Shown: positions 15,512 through 24,921 of the stretch, piece after piece
How the letters are laid out: each line of letters opens with the position of its first letter
Position numbering within the stretch: position 1 is the first letter of the stretch
Assembly (NCBI RefSeq): GCF_022352215.1
Contig: NZ_JAKRWF010000002.1
Location: forward strand, 434,001-498,000
Source: Flavihumibacter cheonanensis
Lineage (GTDB): Bacteria; Bacteroidota; Bacteroidia; Chitinophagales; Chitinophagaceae
DNA: 64,000 bases
Direction of reading: 5' to 3'
Translations under genes and position numbers: made by a program
Notes under the pieces: model-generated
What the model was told of the DNA's origin: nothing
What the model saw: only the letters and a program-made list of their open reading frames with translations
Database searches by the model: none

Positions 15512-18500
15512 TTAGCGGATCAATAAAAAACTTCCCTTTTTCTGTTGCAAGGATTGGCCATTGAGCTGGTATTGTATATTGAAAAGATAATTCCCGCTGT
15601 TTTGTTCCACTCCATTTATAGAGCCATCCCATCCGACAGAGGGGTTATTCGTGCTGAAAACTTTCTGCCCGAATCTATTAAAGATTTGAAGTGAGTAATA
15701 AGTTACTTCTCCATAAAGTAGCGGACGAAAACGATCGTTTCTGCCATCCCGGTTAGGTGTGAATGCATTGGGAACATATAAACCAAACATGCACTGTTTC
15801 TGAACAATAGAAATTGTATCTGTGCCAGTACAATTATTAAAATCTGTAACTGTTAAACTATAAGTTCCTGGTTTGCTGATAGTGATATTATTGTTGTTAC
15901 TTCCGGTATTCCATGAATAGGATTTATATTCTCCAGCGGGCAACAGAAACAATTCCTGGTATTGACATATGCTGCTATCCTCTCCCAAAAATCCTTTTGG
16001 AACGGATACGATGTTGGTTATAAAAGTTGTATCAGAACCCAAACATCCATTCTGATCCTGTACCGAAACCCAATATTTTCCGGGATTGTTTACCAGTAAA
16101 GAAGTTGAACTGGAATTATCCTGCCAGGTGTATCGTGAAAATCCTGCACCCGGGCTTAGTAATCTTTCTTCCCCCTCACAAAGGATGGAAGTTTTATCCA
16201 GGATAGGACGAGGCCTGGCAAATACATTCAAAATAGTAGCAGTATCTGCTACCTCGCAACCATTTCTATCAAAAGCACGAAGGATATATGTACCAGCCGT
16301 TTTCGCAATAATATTTTTTTCAAAAGAACCAGTGTTCCACTGATAGTTATCAAATGAGTTATCAGCAGTAAATTCAGCTTGCTCTCCTTCACATAAAACG
16401 GTATCCTCACCAATGAAAAGGGCAGGTTGGGGGTGAACTGCAATTGATAATTCATCCTGGTAGCGGCACCCACCAGCGGCAATACCAGTAAAATAATATA
16501 CAGCTGGCTCGGTTGCTTTTATTGACAAATTTGCAGCGTTTCCAACCAAATTGCTATTGATATCGAGCCACTGAAACTGTTGCAAACTGTCTGGTGCAAA
16601 AAAGCTCAAAGTTGTTCCAACACATACAACCGTGTCTTTGGCAAAATCAATTCTTATTGCAGATCTGATATCTACAATTATAGTATCAGTTTGATAATTA
16701 TTGCAATAGTCAACTCCTGTAACCCAATACTTTCCACCTGACTTAATTGAAACAGAGGCTGATTGTTCACCTGTAGACCAGGAAATAGATTTATACTTGC
16801 CAGGAACTTCTAGCGTCAACGTGGTTCCTTCACAAATACTGGTATCAGGTCCCAGTTCCAGTGTTGGAGGAAGTTCGCCAATTGGCCTGGTGATAAAAGA
16901 GTCAATGATTGGAACACAGGTTCCTTTCAAAAAAGCGAATATTTTTTGTTCTGCCAGTTGTGTGAATCGAACTGAGATGGAGTTATCTGTACGGCTTACT
17001 TCTTCTGCACCGTCTGGTAAATTCCAGGAAACAGTTTGCACACAATTTTCGTTTCTATCTGCGGTGTAGGTGTAAATACCTGACAGGTTACAAAAAGTTT
17101 CAGGACCTCTAATATTAATAAAACTGCAGGAATCCAGATAATCTCTGCATTCCTTATCAAAGTATTTTACCTGGGGATATTCTTCAATCAAATCCAACGT
17201 AGAATTTTCAACTGAAATGGAAGAATTGGAATATTCATAGTTAATAAAATCCGTGGCTTTTGGAATGGCAGTTTCCACTACTTCGTATCTACCCGCATAA
17301 TAAGCACAAATTTTGGTATCCTGATTGAAATCAGGATCAAATCGCTGAATGGTCAGTTTATTATTGGTAGCAAATGGATCCAGTCCTTCTCCTGCTGAAC
17401 TGCCCATAATCATCAGGGAACCGTCTGTGCCAACTGCCCCCATTCCCTGCGTGATTCCAATGTTATATTTAGTGCGATCCCAGAGAAGTTTAAAGTCTTT
17501 ATCAAATTTAAATACGAAAGAAGTGGTACGATCAATATTAGGAAAGCTGATATTCATACTTTGAAGCTGAACATAAAACTCGTTATCATCAATTACTCTA
17601 ATCCCAAATTCACTAGGAAAATATTTCTCATATTCATCTCGCAGGCGAACGGATTTTTCAATGTTTGCATCGGTATCTAAATAAGCAATTGTGGTTAGGT
17701 AGTAGGGTTCGGGAGGCTTGATGTAGGTTCCAGTCATAAGTAATCGGTCACCCATTTTCGCGACACTAAAAACCTGCAGAAAGTCCGTTTCATTTCCAAA
17801 TCGCTTAACCCATTCTATTTCACCGGTAGAAATATTAATTCGTACCAACACCGAAACACTTCTTGAAGTCGGGGATTCAAAATCAGAACCACCGAAGAGA
17901 ATTGGAATAAAGATTGAGTTGCCGACTACTGCGGGTTCATAAATAATAGTATTAGTAAGATTGTGTAATTCTGTAAACCGGAGCTTTTTGTTCCAAATAA
18001 CATCTCCATTAGTGCTGAACTTTGTAATAACTGTTCCTTTGGTGACATCATTTCTTGACAGATGGATAAAAGAATTATCGGGCAAGATGGTTGTTTTAAG
18101 GGGATACAGAAATTGACCATTTTGACTTATCTTTTTCGTCCAGACTTTAGTTCCATTATCAAGTAATTTAAAAAGGCCACTCTCCCCAAAGCCCCAAACT
18201 CTCGTATAGGCCCCCATATTTATACCGTTTCCAGTGCTGTTCACATAATTAATTTCAAAAGCATGATCTGTTTTATAACCCCAATTCACACAGCCCTCTT
18301 TTGTAATATTTACCAGCAAGGATTGTTCAAAAACCACTTTATTTCGGGAGGCCAGCAAATATCCTTTTTCTTCCGTGTTAGATATCGACCTGGGTAAATG
18401 ATATCCGTAATTGTTTCCCACCCAGGCACCCATATTAGGCTTCCCGACAGGAATCCTTCCGGGCTTGAATATCATTTTTGTTACGGTGTCACTGCACACT

Positions 18501-18784
18501 CCATTGGTTGCAATCAGCGTAAAATAATGATATCCAGCCTTAAGAATTCCAATAGGCTGAAAATTATCATAGAATATTTCCGGGTACTGCGAAGTGCTTG
18601 TTTTGAAAGATGTAAAGTTTTTACTCGTGTTTACCACCCGATGAACCGATACACCACCCATATAATCTGTGATGGAGTCTACCTGAATTTCAAAATCAGC
18701 TATAACCTGGCAATCTGTAGATTGAGCCCTGCTTAGAATTGGATAGAATAAGGTTAATAAAAGAAAAAAGATCCAGATCTTCAT
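15512..18784 (-). CDS. Large secreted protein with PKD/Ig-like repeats and a type IX secretion (CHU_C) C-terminal domain
   Basis: This 1090-residue protein has a signal peptide (MKIWIFFLLLTLFYPILSRAQS). Residues up to about 550 form a long beta-rich, propeller-like region. Several tandem cysteine-containing repeats of about 85 residues follow, each with a core like LGPDTSICEG, WSTG and a GxYxV strand. The last 85 residues, from PNAFTPNRDGRNDRF to the end, are the gliding-motility-associated (type B) sorting domain recognised by the type IX system. The protein should be exported and attached to the cell surface or released. The ligand is unknown. It is a single gene, convergent with dps. Confidence 0.9.
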   Translation of the reverse strand: MKIWIFFLLLTLFYPILSRAQSTDCQVIADFEIQVDSITDYMGGVSVHRVVNTSKNFTSFKTSTSQYPEIFYDNFQPIGILKAGYHYFTLIATNGVCSDTVTKMIFKPGRIPVGKPNMGAWVGNNYGYHLPRSISNTEEKGYLLASRNKVVFEQSLLVNITKEGCVNWGYKTDHAFEINYVNSTGNGINMGAYTRVWGFGESGLFKLLDNGTKVWTKKISQNGQFLYPLKTTILPDNSFIHLSRNDVTKGTVITKFSTNGDVIWNKKLRFTELHNLTNTIIYEPAVVGNSIFIPILFGGSDFESPTSRSVSVLVRINISTGEIEWVKRFGNETDFLQVFSVAKMGDRLLMTGTYIKPPEPYYLTTIAYLDTDANIEKSVRLRDEYEKYFPSEFGIRVIDDNEFYVQLQSMNISFPNIDRTTSFVFKFDKDFKLLWDRTKYNIGITQGMGAVGTDGSLMIMGSSAGEGLDPFATNNKLTIQRFDPDFNQDTKICAYYAGRYEVVETAIPKATDFINYEYSNSSISVENSTLDLIEEYPQVKYFDKECRDYLDSCSFINIRGPETFCNLSGIYTYTADRNENCVQTVSWNLPDGAEEVSRTDNSISVRFTQLAEQKIFAFLKGTCVPIIDSFITRPIGELPPTLELGPDTSICEGTTLTLEVPGKYKSISWSTGEQSASVSIKSGGKYWVTGVDYCNNYQTDTIIVDIRSAIRIDFAKDTVVCVGTTLSFFAPDSLQQFQWLDINSNLVGNAANLSIKATEPAVYYFTGIAAGGCRYQDELSIAVHPQPALFIGEDTVLCEGEQAEFTADNSFDNYQWNTGSFEKNIIAKTAGTYILRAFDRNGCEVADTATILNVFARPRPILDKTSILCEGEERLLSPGAGFSRYTWQDNSSSTSLLVNNPGKYWVSVQDQNGCLGSDTTFITNIVSVPKGFLGEDSSICQYQELFLLPAGEYKSYSWNTGSNNNNITISKPGTYSLTVTDFNNCTGTDTISIVQKQCMFGLYVPNAFTPNRDGRNDRFRPLLYGEVTYYSLQIFNRFGQKVFSTNNPSVGWDGSINGVEQNSGNYLFNIQYQLNGQSLQQKKGSFLLIR

Positions 18785-18841
18785 TATTTCCGTGACGATT
18801 AGCGTCTAATGTACTCTATATGAGTAAAATATCATAGTGTT

Positions 18842-20347
18842 TTACTGAGAATTTGTTATCAAGACCCTTACAGCTTCCACTTTCAGGTCACGGTTTTCGA
18901 TAAGCGATTGGCGGGTTGGTTTTATTTCTATATCCGGAAGTACACCCCGCCCATCCTTAACAGCAGTTGAATCAATCACCAATCTGAATTTCGGTAATCG
19001 AAAGCGTATACCGGTTTCAGGTAACCGAACATCAGGTATCAGCCAGGCAGAGTTTCCATAAGCAGCGCCACCGGTTTCTTCTCCTATCAGGGTAACATTT
19101 TTTTGCCCTTTTACCTTGGTTGCGAACAGCGCTGCCGCAGAAAAGGAATTGGGTCCGGTTAGCACATATACATTGCCGCTATAGTGATTTCTTTTTGAAG
19201 GCCTAAATGTTTTCCGCTCGAAATATCCAAAATGATAATGACCATCTGATTTTTTTCGGGTGATAAAATGCATGAGTCCGCCAATTAATCCATTGTAACG
19301 AATCATATTTTTAAAGCTGCTTTTTCTTGTTACTGCATAAAGAGAATCTGCAATTTTGAAGGGTTCGCTTACAATCTTTCTGGTCAGGAAAGTGGAGTGT
19401 GCCACATTTCCCCCGCCATTGCTCCGAATATCAACAACCAAATGTTGGATGTTCTCTTTTTTTAGCGTACTAAAGGCAGCTGATAAAAAGGATCGCAACT
19501 GATAACCATTGTTAAACGTATTAATGGTAAGATAGCCAGTGGAAAGTCCGGTATCTATTTGTAATGAACGCGCGCGGTCCAATGACCTGGCTCTTTGCTC
19601 CCTGCGTTTCCAGGGTTTCACAACTTCCGGTACAATCGGCTTTTTGACCGAATCTTTTTTTGGTGGTTCAATTAAACGAAAGGACATTAATTCCTCTTTA
19701 CCGGTACTATCCAGGTAGCCAAGCTCATAGGTATTGGAATACCCTGCCACCAATCGTAACCAACCCCCGAAGGCGCCACGATTGCTGAGTGTCTGCATCA
19801 GGTACTGCACATTATTTCCATCAGATGGTATGTGCCGGGCCAGGCTATCAACTATTTTCTTAATCGGCACCTTATTTAAACTGGTTAGAATGGTACCTCT
19901 TTTTACCAGCAGGTTACCTTTCTGCAAATTGTTATTGATGACAATGGTATCATTATCAAGAGCCTTAATCGTAATCGGGAATTGGGGTAACCTGGCGGTG
20001 TCTAAAAACCGGAGAAACTTCCTTGAATACCGGGTACTGGTATGACCGCATTTTACTTTCGCGATTACATAACTTAAGACTGATCTGAACTGTGGCTCAG
20101 TCATGGAATCTGTCAGCTGCCGATACCCCCAGTCAAAATAATAATCCATGCTGTCTTTCGGAGTGTACCAATACAAACTGGGATGAGATTCCTCCAGAAC
20201 AGACCTGAATAACTTATAATCCTTTTTTAATTGATCTGGCGCATAGGGTTCTGATGGAGACCATTTTGTACCTGATACAGCACAACTCTGCAGCAGGGCC
20301 ACAAAACACCCGAAGAACAGAAAATTCCAAAGGAAAAAGTTACGCAT
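18842..20347 (-). CDS. S41 family peptidase, lipoprotein
   Basis: This 501-residue protein has a lipoprotein signal ending in LLQSC (Cys22). A helical N-terminal region begins LKKDYKLFRSVLEESHPSLYWYT, and the C-terminal protease domain has LVVDIRSNGGGN, GPNSFSAAALFA (candidate nucleophile Ser) and LIGEETGGAAYG. S41 (tail-specific/CPBP-like) peptidases cleave C-terminal regions of secreted proteins; the substrate here is unknown. A low-complexity basic stretch around KPWKRREQRARSLDRARS lies in the middle. It begins 21 bases after thiL and is probably the last gene of the suhB-thiL-S41 unit. Confidence 0.88.
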   Translation of the reverse strand: MRNFFLWNFLFFGCFVALLQSCAVSGTKWSPSEPYAPDQLKKDYKLFRSVLEESHPSLYWYTPKDSMDYYFDWGYRQLTDSMTEPQFRSVLSYVIAKVKCGHTSTRYSRKFLRFLDTARLPQFPITIKALDNDTIVINNNLQKGNLLVKRGTILTSLNKVPIKKIVDSLARHIPSDGNNVQYLMQTLSNRGAFGGWLRLVAGYSNTYELGYLDSTGKEELMSFRLIEPPKKDSVKKPIVPEVVKPWKRREQRARSLDRARSLQIDTGLSTGYLTINTFNNGYQLRSFLSAAFSTLKKENIQHLVVDIRSNGGGNVAHSTFLTRKIVSEPFKIADSLYAVTRKSSFKNMIRYNGLIGGLMHFITRKKSDGHYHFGYFERKTFRPSKRNHYSGNVYVLTGPNSFSAAALFATKVKGQKNVTLIGEETGGAAYGNSAWLIPDVRLPETGIRFRLPKFRLVIDSTAVKDGRGVLPDIEIKPTRQSLIENRDLKVEAVRVLITNSQ

Positions 20348-20368
20348 GCAAACTGGTACTGATTCCGT

Positions 20369-21403
20369 TTATTGATCTTTAAACGCATTCCAGCCTTGTG
20401 CCGTGATGCGGAATTTATTTCCGCCTTTTGTAAGGATATGCGATCCTTCTGCTGCATCGGTCATATATCCAACCACACTGATCTGTTCATTTAATACCAG
20501 TTTATCGTATTCGGATTGCGGGATGGTAAACAGCAGTTCATAATCTTCCCCACCACTTAATGCACAGGCTGTTGGGTCCAGCCCGAATTTAAAGGCGGCC
20601 ATCCGGCTGTCTTCGTGAATAGGGATTTTTTCTTCATACAATACACAACCCAGTGAACTCTGCTTACAGATATGCAGTATTTCGGAGCTGAGCCCATCAC
20701 TAATATCCATCATAGCTGTTGGACGAATCTCATTCTCTGCAAGAAACGCGATGATGTCTTTTCTGGCTTCCGGTTTCAGCAAACGTCCAACAATGTATTG
20801 TTCATTTTCAAGATCAGGCTGAATCTTTGGATTTTCCAGGTAGATCTGGCGCTCGCGTTCTAATAAGGTCAACCCTAAAAAGGCGCCACCCAAATCACCA
20901 CTTACACAAACCAGGTCACCTTTCTGAGCGGTTGAACGCTGTACAAACTGATCCGGGTTAACTTCCCCGAGAGCAGTAACACTGATGACGAAACCACTGC
21001 GCGATGTTGAAGTATCGCCTCCGATCAGATCCACCTGATAGCGTTCGCAGGCTGCATATACTCCTTCATAAAACTCCTCCAGCGCTTCTACACTGAACCG
21101 GTTACTAACAGCAATGCTTAGGGTAATTTGAGTAGGAGTGGCGTTCATCGCATAAATATCACTGAGGTTAACCACTACCGATTTATAACCCAGGTGTTTC
21201 AGCGGTGTATACATCAAATCAAAATGCACGCCTTCCAACAACATGTCGGTTGTGATGACAGTTTGTTTTCCAAAATGATCAATGACTGCGGCATCGTCCC
21301 CCACACCCAAAATGGAGGAAGCATTTGTAAATTCTATATTTTTCGTCAGGTGATCGATCAGGCCGAATTCACCCAGACTGGAGATTTCTGTTCTTGTTTC
21401 CAT
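20369..21403 (-). CDS. thiL: Thiamine-monophosphate kinase
   Basis: ThiL phosphorylates thiamine monophosphate to the active cofactor thiamine diphosphate with ATP. The 344-residue protein shows the family motifs GVGDDAAVI, TTDMLLEGVHFDL, NLSDIYAMNATP, GGDTSTSRSG, MDISDGLS and GGEDYELLFT in the right order. Length is normal. It starts 6 bases after the stop of the inositol-phosphatase gene upstream, so the two are almost certainly co-transcribed. Other thiamine genes are absent from the window. Confidence 0.95.
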   Translation of the reverse strand: METRTEISSLGEFGLIDHLTKNIEFTNASSILGVGDDAAVIDHFGKQTVITTDMLLEGVHFDLMYTPLKHLGYKSVVVNLSDIYAMNATPTQITLSIAVSNRFSVEALEEFYEGVYAACERYQVDLIGGDTSTSRSGFVISVTALGEVNPDQFVQRSTAQKGDLVCVSGDLGGAFLGLTLLERERQIYLENPKIQPDLENEQYIVGRLLKPEARKDIIAFLAENEIRPTAMMDISDGLSSEILHICKQSSLGCVLYEEKIPIHEDSRMAAFKFGLDPTACALSGGEDYELLFTIPQSEYDKLVLNEQISVVGYMTDAAEGSHILTKGGNKFRITAQGWNAFKDQ

Positions 21404-21409
21404 TTGTGA

Positions 21410-22189
21410 TTAGTTTATGTCGCCATTGACCCAACGTAAAAGATCCTCATGCAGTTTTCCATTGGATGCCACAATAAAGGGCTGGTAGGGAGAGTAATAG
21501 GTTCCTGCAAAATCCGTCACTTTTCCGCCCGCTTCTTCCACCATCAAAAAGCCCGCTGCACTGTCCCAGGCATTCAGCTTATGTTCAAAGAAACCATCAA
21601 ACCGGCCGGCTGCCACCCAGCAGAGATCAATTGCAGCAGAGCCCAATCGCCTAACAGGTACGCCTCTACGTATAAAACGTTCGAAACATTCAAGCGGACC
21701 ATTTGGCATATCCAGGAAGGTATAGGGGAAACCGGTTACCAGGCAACTGCTTGCCACATCAGTTTTATTTGAAACATGGATGGGCTTGCCATTGAGAGTA
21801 GCACCTTTGCCTTTTTCAGCCAGAAAAAACTCATTCAGGATGGGATTATAAACCGCACCCATGGTCATGATTCCATCCACTTCCAGTCCAACACTCACAC
21901 AACAAATGGGAATTCCATTGGCAAAATTGATGGTACCGTCAATAGGGTCAATAATCCATTTATAAGGCGAGGGACTTGCCATTTCGCCCGACTCTTCACT
22001 CAAAATGAAATGATCCGGGTATTGTGTCTGAATCACCGCGATGATGGCTTTTTCAGCTGCGTGGTCTGCTTCCGTTACGAGGTTATTTACGCCTTCCTTG
22101 TTGGAAATGGCCAGGTCTTTCTGGTTGAAAAAACGTTCGAGCTCCGCTGCTCCGGCCCGGGTGGCCTTGATAAGGGTTTCCAATAACAT
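21410..22189 (-). CDS. Inositol monophosphatase family protein
   Basis: This 259-residue protein has the metal-binding motifs of the family: EESGE (metal Glu), WIIDPIDGTINFANG (Asp-Pro-Ile-Asp-Gly-Thr) and LNAWDSAAGFLMVEEAGG (third metal Asp). It is a Mg-dependent, Li-sensitive sugar or inositol phosphatase of the SuhB/CysQ group. The exact substrate cannot be decided from sequence. It is the first gene of the unit with thiL and the S41 peptidase. A -7 element ends only 4 bases before its ATG, so its mRNA may be leaderless. Confidence 0.92.
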   Translation of the reverse strand: MLLETLIKATRAGAAELERFFNQKDLAISNKEGVNNLVTEADHAAEKAIIAVIQTQYPDHFILSEESGEMASPSPYKWIIDPIDGTINFANGIPICCVSVGLEVDGIMTMGAVYNPILNEFFLAEKGKGATLNGKPIHVSNKTDVASSCLVTGFPYTFLDMPNGPLECFERFIRRGVPVRRLGSAAIDLCWVAAGRFDGFFEHKLNAWDSAAGFLMVEEAGGKVTDFAGTYYSPYQPFIVASNGKLHEDLLRWVNGDIN

Positions 22190-22193
22190 CGGA

Positions 22194-22201
22194 CAAAGCT
22201 A
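22194..22201 (-). promoter_or_regulatory. -7 promoter element of the suhB-like/thiL unit
   Basis: The minus strand reads TAGCTTTG, an exact TAnnTTTG match 4 bases before the ATG at 22189. Transcription would start at or almost at the start codon. Confidence 0.5.
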
Positions 22202-22242
22202 AGCCACTGAGCCGATAAAAAAATTACCAATAAATTCGTGGG

Positions 22243-23331
22243 ATGCAGGTATCAGTGGTCATCGTCAACTACAATGTTTGTTATTTCCTGGAGCTTTGTC
22301 TCCATAGCCTGCAATTGGCGATGGCTAACCTGGAAGCTGAGATCATCGTGGTTGATAATGCTTCAACGGATGAGAGTCGCCAGTACCTTCCACTACGGTT
22401 TCCTGCCGTTCAGTTTATCTGGAATGATACCAACCTTGGTTTTTCAAAAGCGAATAACATCGGGGTGGCTGCAGCCAGGGGCAAATATGTTCTGATCCTC
22501 AATCCGGATACCCTGGTACCAGGAAACTGCCTGACTGCCGCCCTTGAATTTTTTGCCACCCATCCAGATGCAGGTGCTCTGGGTATGCGCATGTATGATG
22601 GCCATTTTCGATTCCTGCCTGAGTCGAAAAGAGGTTTTCCCACATTGGCAACTGCCTTTTTTAAATTAAGCGGACTCATTCACCTGTTTCCAAAGCATAG
22701 GCTGATTTCCAGTTATTACCTTGGCCATCTTTCGGCGGACTATATTCAAGAAGTGGAGGTGTTGGCAGGGGCTTTTATGTTTATCCCCAGAGAAATCTAT
22801 TTACGGGTAGGAGGGTTTGATGAACGCTATTTCATGTATGGGGAGGATATTGACCTGAGTTACTCCATCGCCAGTGCTGGTTATCGAACTTATTATTTAC
22901 CGGAACCGGGGATTATTCACTTTAAGGGAGAAAGCACCCTTCGAACCGCAGCGAATGCCCGGCATTTTTATGAAGCCATGTTACTCTTCCGGCAAAAATA
23001 TGGGAACCGGGTATCTTTCCTGAGCCGGGCCCTGGCAGAAGCAGCAATCGCGGCCCGAACCCTGCGAGATAAAGTCAGAAGCAAAAAGTCTATTCGCCCT
23101 GAAAAGGAATTTCCATCCCGGGCAGCTTATAGGATCTGCCGGGAACTTTCTGCTTATAACCCGGATCAACCCTGTCTTTTTGTGCTGGGGGATGGTATCC
23201 GGCTGGAGGAACTTTTCACAGCATTGAGGCGACAACCTCCCCGCGCACCCATTCGATTTAAGTGGAAAAACAGCGATGTTTGGATAGGAAGTGATGATCC
23301 GGATGAAAAGGGGGAAATTATACGGGAATAA
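22243..23331 (+). CDS. Glycosyltransferase family 2 protein (rhamnosyltransferase-like)
   Basis: This 362-residue protein has a GT-A fold N-terminal domain with VSVVIVNYNV, EIIVVDNASTDES, NLGFSKANNIG and LILNPDT (metal-binding region), then a central GGFDERYFMYGEDIDLSYS. This pattern is typical of rhamnosyl or related transferases of surface-polysaccharide synthesis. The C-terminal 100 residues are basic and poorly conserved, with no membrane anchor. It is divergent from the suhB-like gene, with TAAATTCG (22231-22238, one mismatch to the -7 consensus) just upstream. The sugar donor and acceptor are unknown. Confidence 0.9.
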   Translation: MQVSVVIVNYNVCYFLELCLHSLQLAMANLEAEIIVVDNASTDESRQYLPLRFPAVQFIWNDTNLGFSKANNIGVAAARGKYVLILNPDTLVPGNCLTAALEFFATHPDAGALGMRMYDGHFRFLPESKRGFPTLATAFFKLSGLIHLFPKHRLISSYYLGHLSADYIQEVEVLAGAFMFIPREIYLRVGGFDERYFMYGEDIDLSYSIASAGYRTYYLPEPGIIHFKGESTLRTAANARHFYEAMLLFRQKYGNRVSFLSRALAEAAIAARTLRDKVRSKKSIRPEKEFPSRAAYRICRELSAYNPDQPCLFVLGDGIRLEELFTALRRQPPRAPIRFKWKNSDVWIGSDDPDEKGEIIRE

Positions 23332-23332
23332 C

Positions 23333-23340
23333 TACTTTTG
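23333..23340 (+). promoter_or_regulatory. -7 promoter element of the GH3-like gene
   Basis: TACTTTTG matches TAnnTTTG exactly. It begins right after the stop of the glycosyltransferase gene and ends 29 bases before the ATG at 23370. Confidence 0.5.
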
Positions 23341-23369
23341 TTCTTCATCCTAATTGCAGACACACCCGA

Positions 23370-24911
23370 ATGGCCCTTATTGAAATTACCTTACCTAAAA
23401 CGATTGTCAAAGCGCTCCGCCTGCCGGAAAGTTCTCCGCGCAGGCAGCAGCTTAAAGTGCTGAAGAAACTGTTGAAGAAGGCCCGTTTTACGGAATTCGG
23501 CCAGCATTACCGGTTTGATGAGATCCTGCTCAGCAAACATCCGGGTAAGAAGTTTCAGCAGATCGTACCGAGTCACGATTATAATTCCATCTATAAAGAA
23601 TGGTGGCATAAGACGCTGGAAGGAAAGCAGGATATCTGCTGGCCGGGCAAGATCAAATATTATGCGCTTTCATCCGGCACATCTGAATCGGCCAGTAAAT
23701 ATATTCCGATCACAGAAGATCTGCTGGCTGGAAACCGGATCATCATGATCAAACAGTTGTTTTCATTAAGACATTATAATAATATCCCCTTTGGCAATTT
23801 GCGCAAAGGCTGGCTTATGCTGGGGGGCAGCACCCAGTTGCAGAAAGCACAGGGATATTATGCTGGTGATTTGAGTGGCATCACCGCCAAAAAAGTTCCC
23901 TTCTGGTTCACCCCTTTTTATAAGCCAGGCAAGAAGATCGCCAAGATGACCGACTGGAACGACAAGATTGAAGAGATTGTTGAAAATGCACCGGACTGGG
24001 ATATCAGTTTTGTGGTGGGAGTACCCGCCTGGATCCAGATGTGCATGGAAAAAATCGTAGAGCGGTATAAGCTGAAAACGATCCATGATATCTGGCCCAA
24101 CCTCTCCTTTTTTGTACATGGTGGGGTCTCTTTTGAACCCTATAAAAAGGGATTTGAAAAACTGTTGGCAAAGCCCCTCACGTATATCGAAACCTACCTG
24201 GCATCAGAAGGGTTTATTGCATACCAGGACCGGCAGTTTGCAAAGGGAATGAAGCTTAGCATCAATGATCATATCTTTTTTGAGTTTGTACCATTTGATG
24301 ATGACAATTTCGATTCAGAGGGTAATCTCTTGCCTAATCACAAGGCCTATATGATCCATGAGGTGGAAGCGGGAAAGAATTATGCAATCCTGCTTAGCAC
24401 AGCAGCCGGAGCCTGGCGCTACCTGATTGGAGATACCATCCGGTTTACAGATGTCGATCGTTGTGAAATTGTAATTACCGGCCGGACCAAACACTTCCTC
24501 AGCCTGGTTGGAGAGCATTTAAGCGTAGACAACATGAACCGGGCACTAAAAATGGCGGCAGAGGACCTGAATGTTTCCATTCCGGAGTTTACGGTGGCGG
24601 GTGTTCCGCACGGAACATTTTTTGCACATCACTGGTATGTGGCATCCGATGATCATGTGGATGCAGAACTGCTGCGGGTCAAGATTGATCAGTATTTAAA
24701 GGATCTCAACGACGATTATGCAGTAGAAAGAAAAAGCGCCCTTAAAGAAGTATTGCTGGATGTATTACCGGAAGATCGTTTTCTTGATTTCATGAAATCG
24801 AAAGGAAAGGTTGGCGGACAACATAAATTTCCCCGGGTGCTGAAGGGACAAATGTTGCAGGACTGGCAATTATTTGTAAGTGAGACGTCAGACGTCAGAC
24901 GTGAGAAGTGA
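23370..24911 (+). CDS. GH3 auxin-responsive-promoter family protein (acyl-adenylate-forming)
   Basis: This 513-residue protein belongs to the GH3 superfamily, named after plant amido synthetases that adenylate carboxylic acids. Visible family motifs are the ATP-binding loop YYALSSGTSESASKYIP, the middle YLASEGFIAYQ and GDTIRFTDVDRCEIVITGRTKHF. Bacterial members are common in Bacteroidota but their substrates are unknown. The C-terminus SETSDVRREK is encoded by a degenerate heptamer repeat and is probably not part of the conserved fold. Its stop lies 4 bases from the stop of convergent corA. Confidence 0.9.
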   Translation: MALIEITLPKTIVKALRLPESSPRRQQLKVLKKLLKKARFTEFGQHYRFDEILLSKHPGKKFQQIVPSHDYNSIYKEWWHKTLEGKQDICWPGKIKYYALSSGTSESASKYIPITEDLLAGNRIIMIKQLFSLRHYNNIPFGNLRKGWLMLGGSTQLQKAQGYYAGDLSGITAKKVPFWFTPFYKPGKKIAKMTDWNDKIEEIVENAPDWDISFVVGVPAWIQMCMEKIVERYKLKTIHDIWPNLSFFVHGGVSFEPYKKGFEKLLAKPLTYIETYLASEGFIAYQDRQFAKGMKLSINDHIFFEFVPFDDDNFDSEGNLLPNHKAYMIHEVEAGKNYAILLSTAAGAWRYLIGDTIRFTDVDRCEIVITGRTKHFLSLVGEHLSVDNMNRALKMAAEDLNVSIPEFTVAGVPHGTFFAHHWYVASDDHVDAELLRVKIDQYLKDLNDDYAVERKSALKEVLLDVLPEDRFLDFMKSKGKVGGQHKFPRVLKGQMLQDWQLFVSETSDVRREK

Positions 24912-24921
24912 GAGGTTAGAA
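24880..24921 (+). repeat. Degenerate heptamer tandem repeat at the GH3-like/corA junction
   Basis: Five heptamers in a row read GTGAGAC, GTCAGAC, GTCAGAC, GTGAGAA and GTGAGAG, followed by a weaker GTTAGAA. The array covers the last codons and stop of the GH3-like gene and the stop codon of corA. Confidence 0.8.

Noticed and set aside
24880-24921. Heptamer array as a possible CRISPR array
   Set aside because: Units are 7 bases with no spacers and there are no cas genes.
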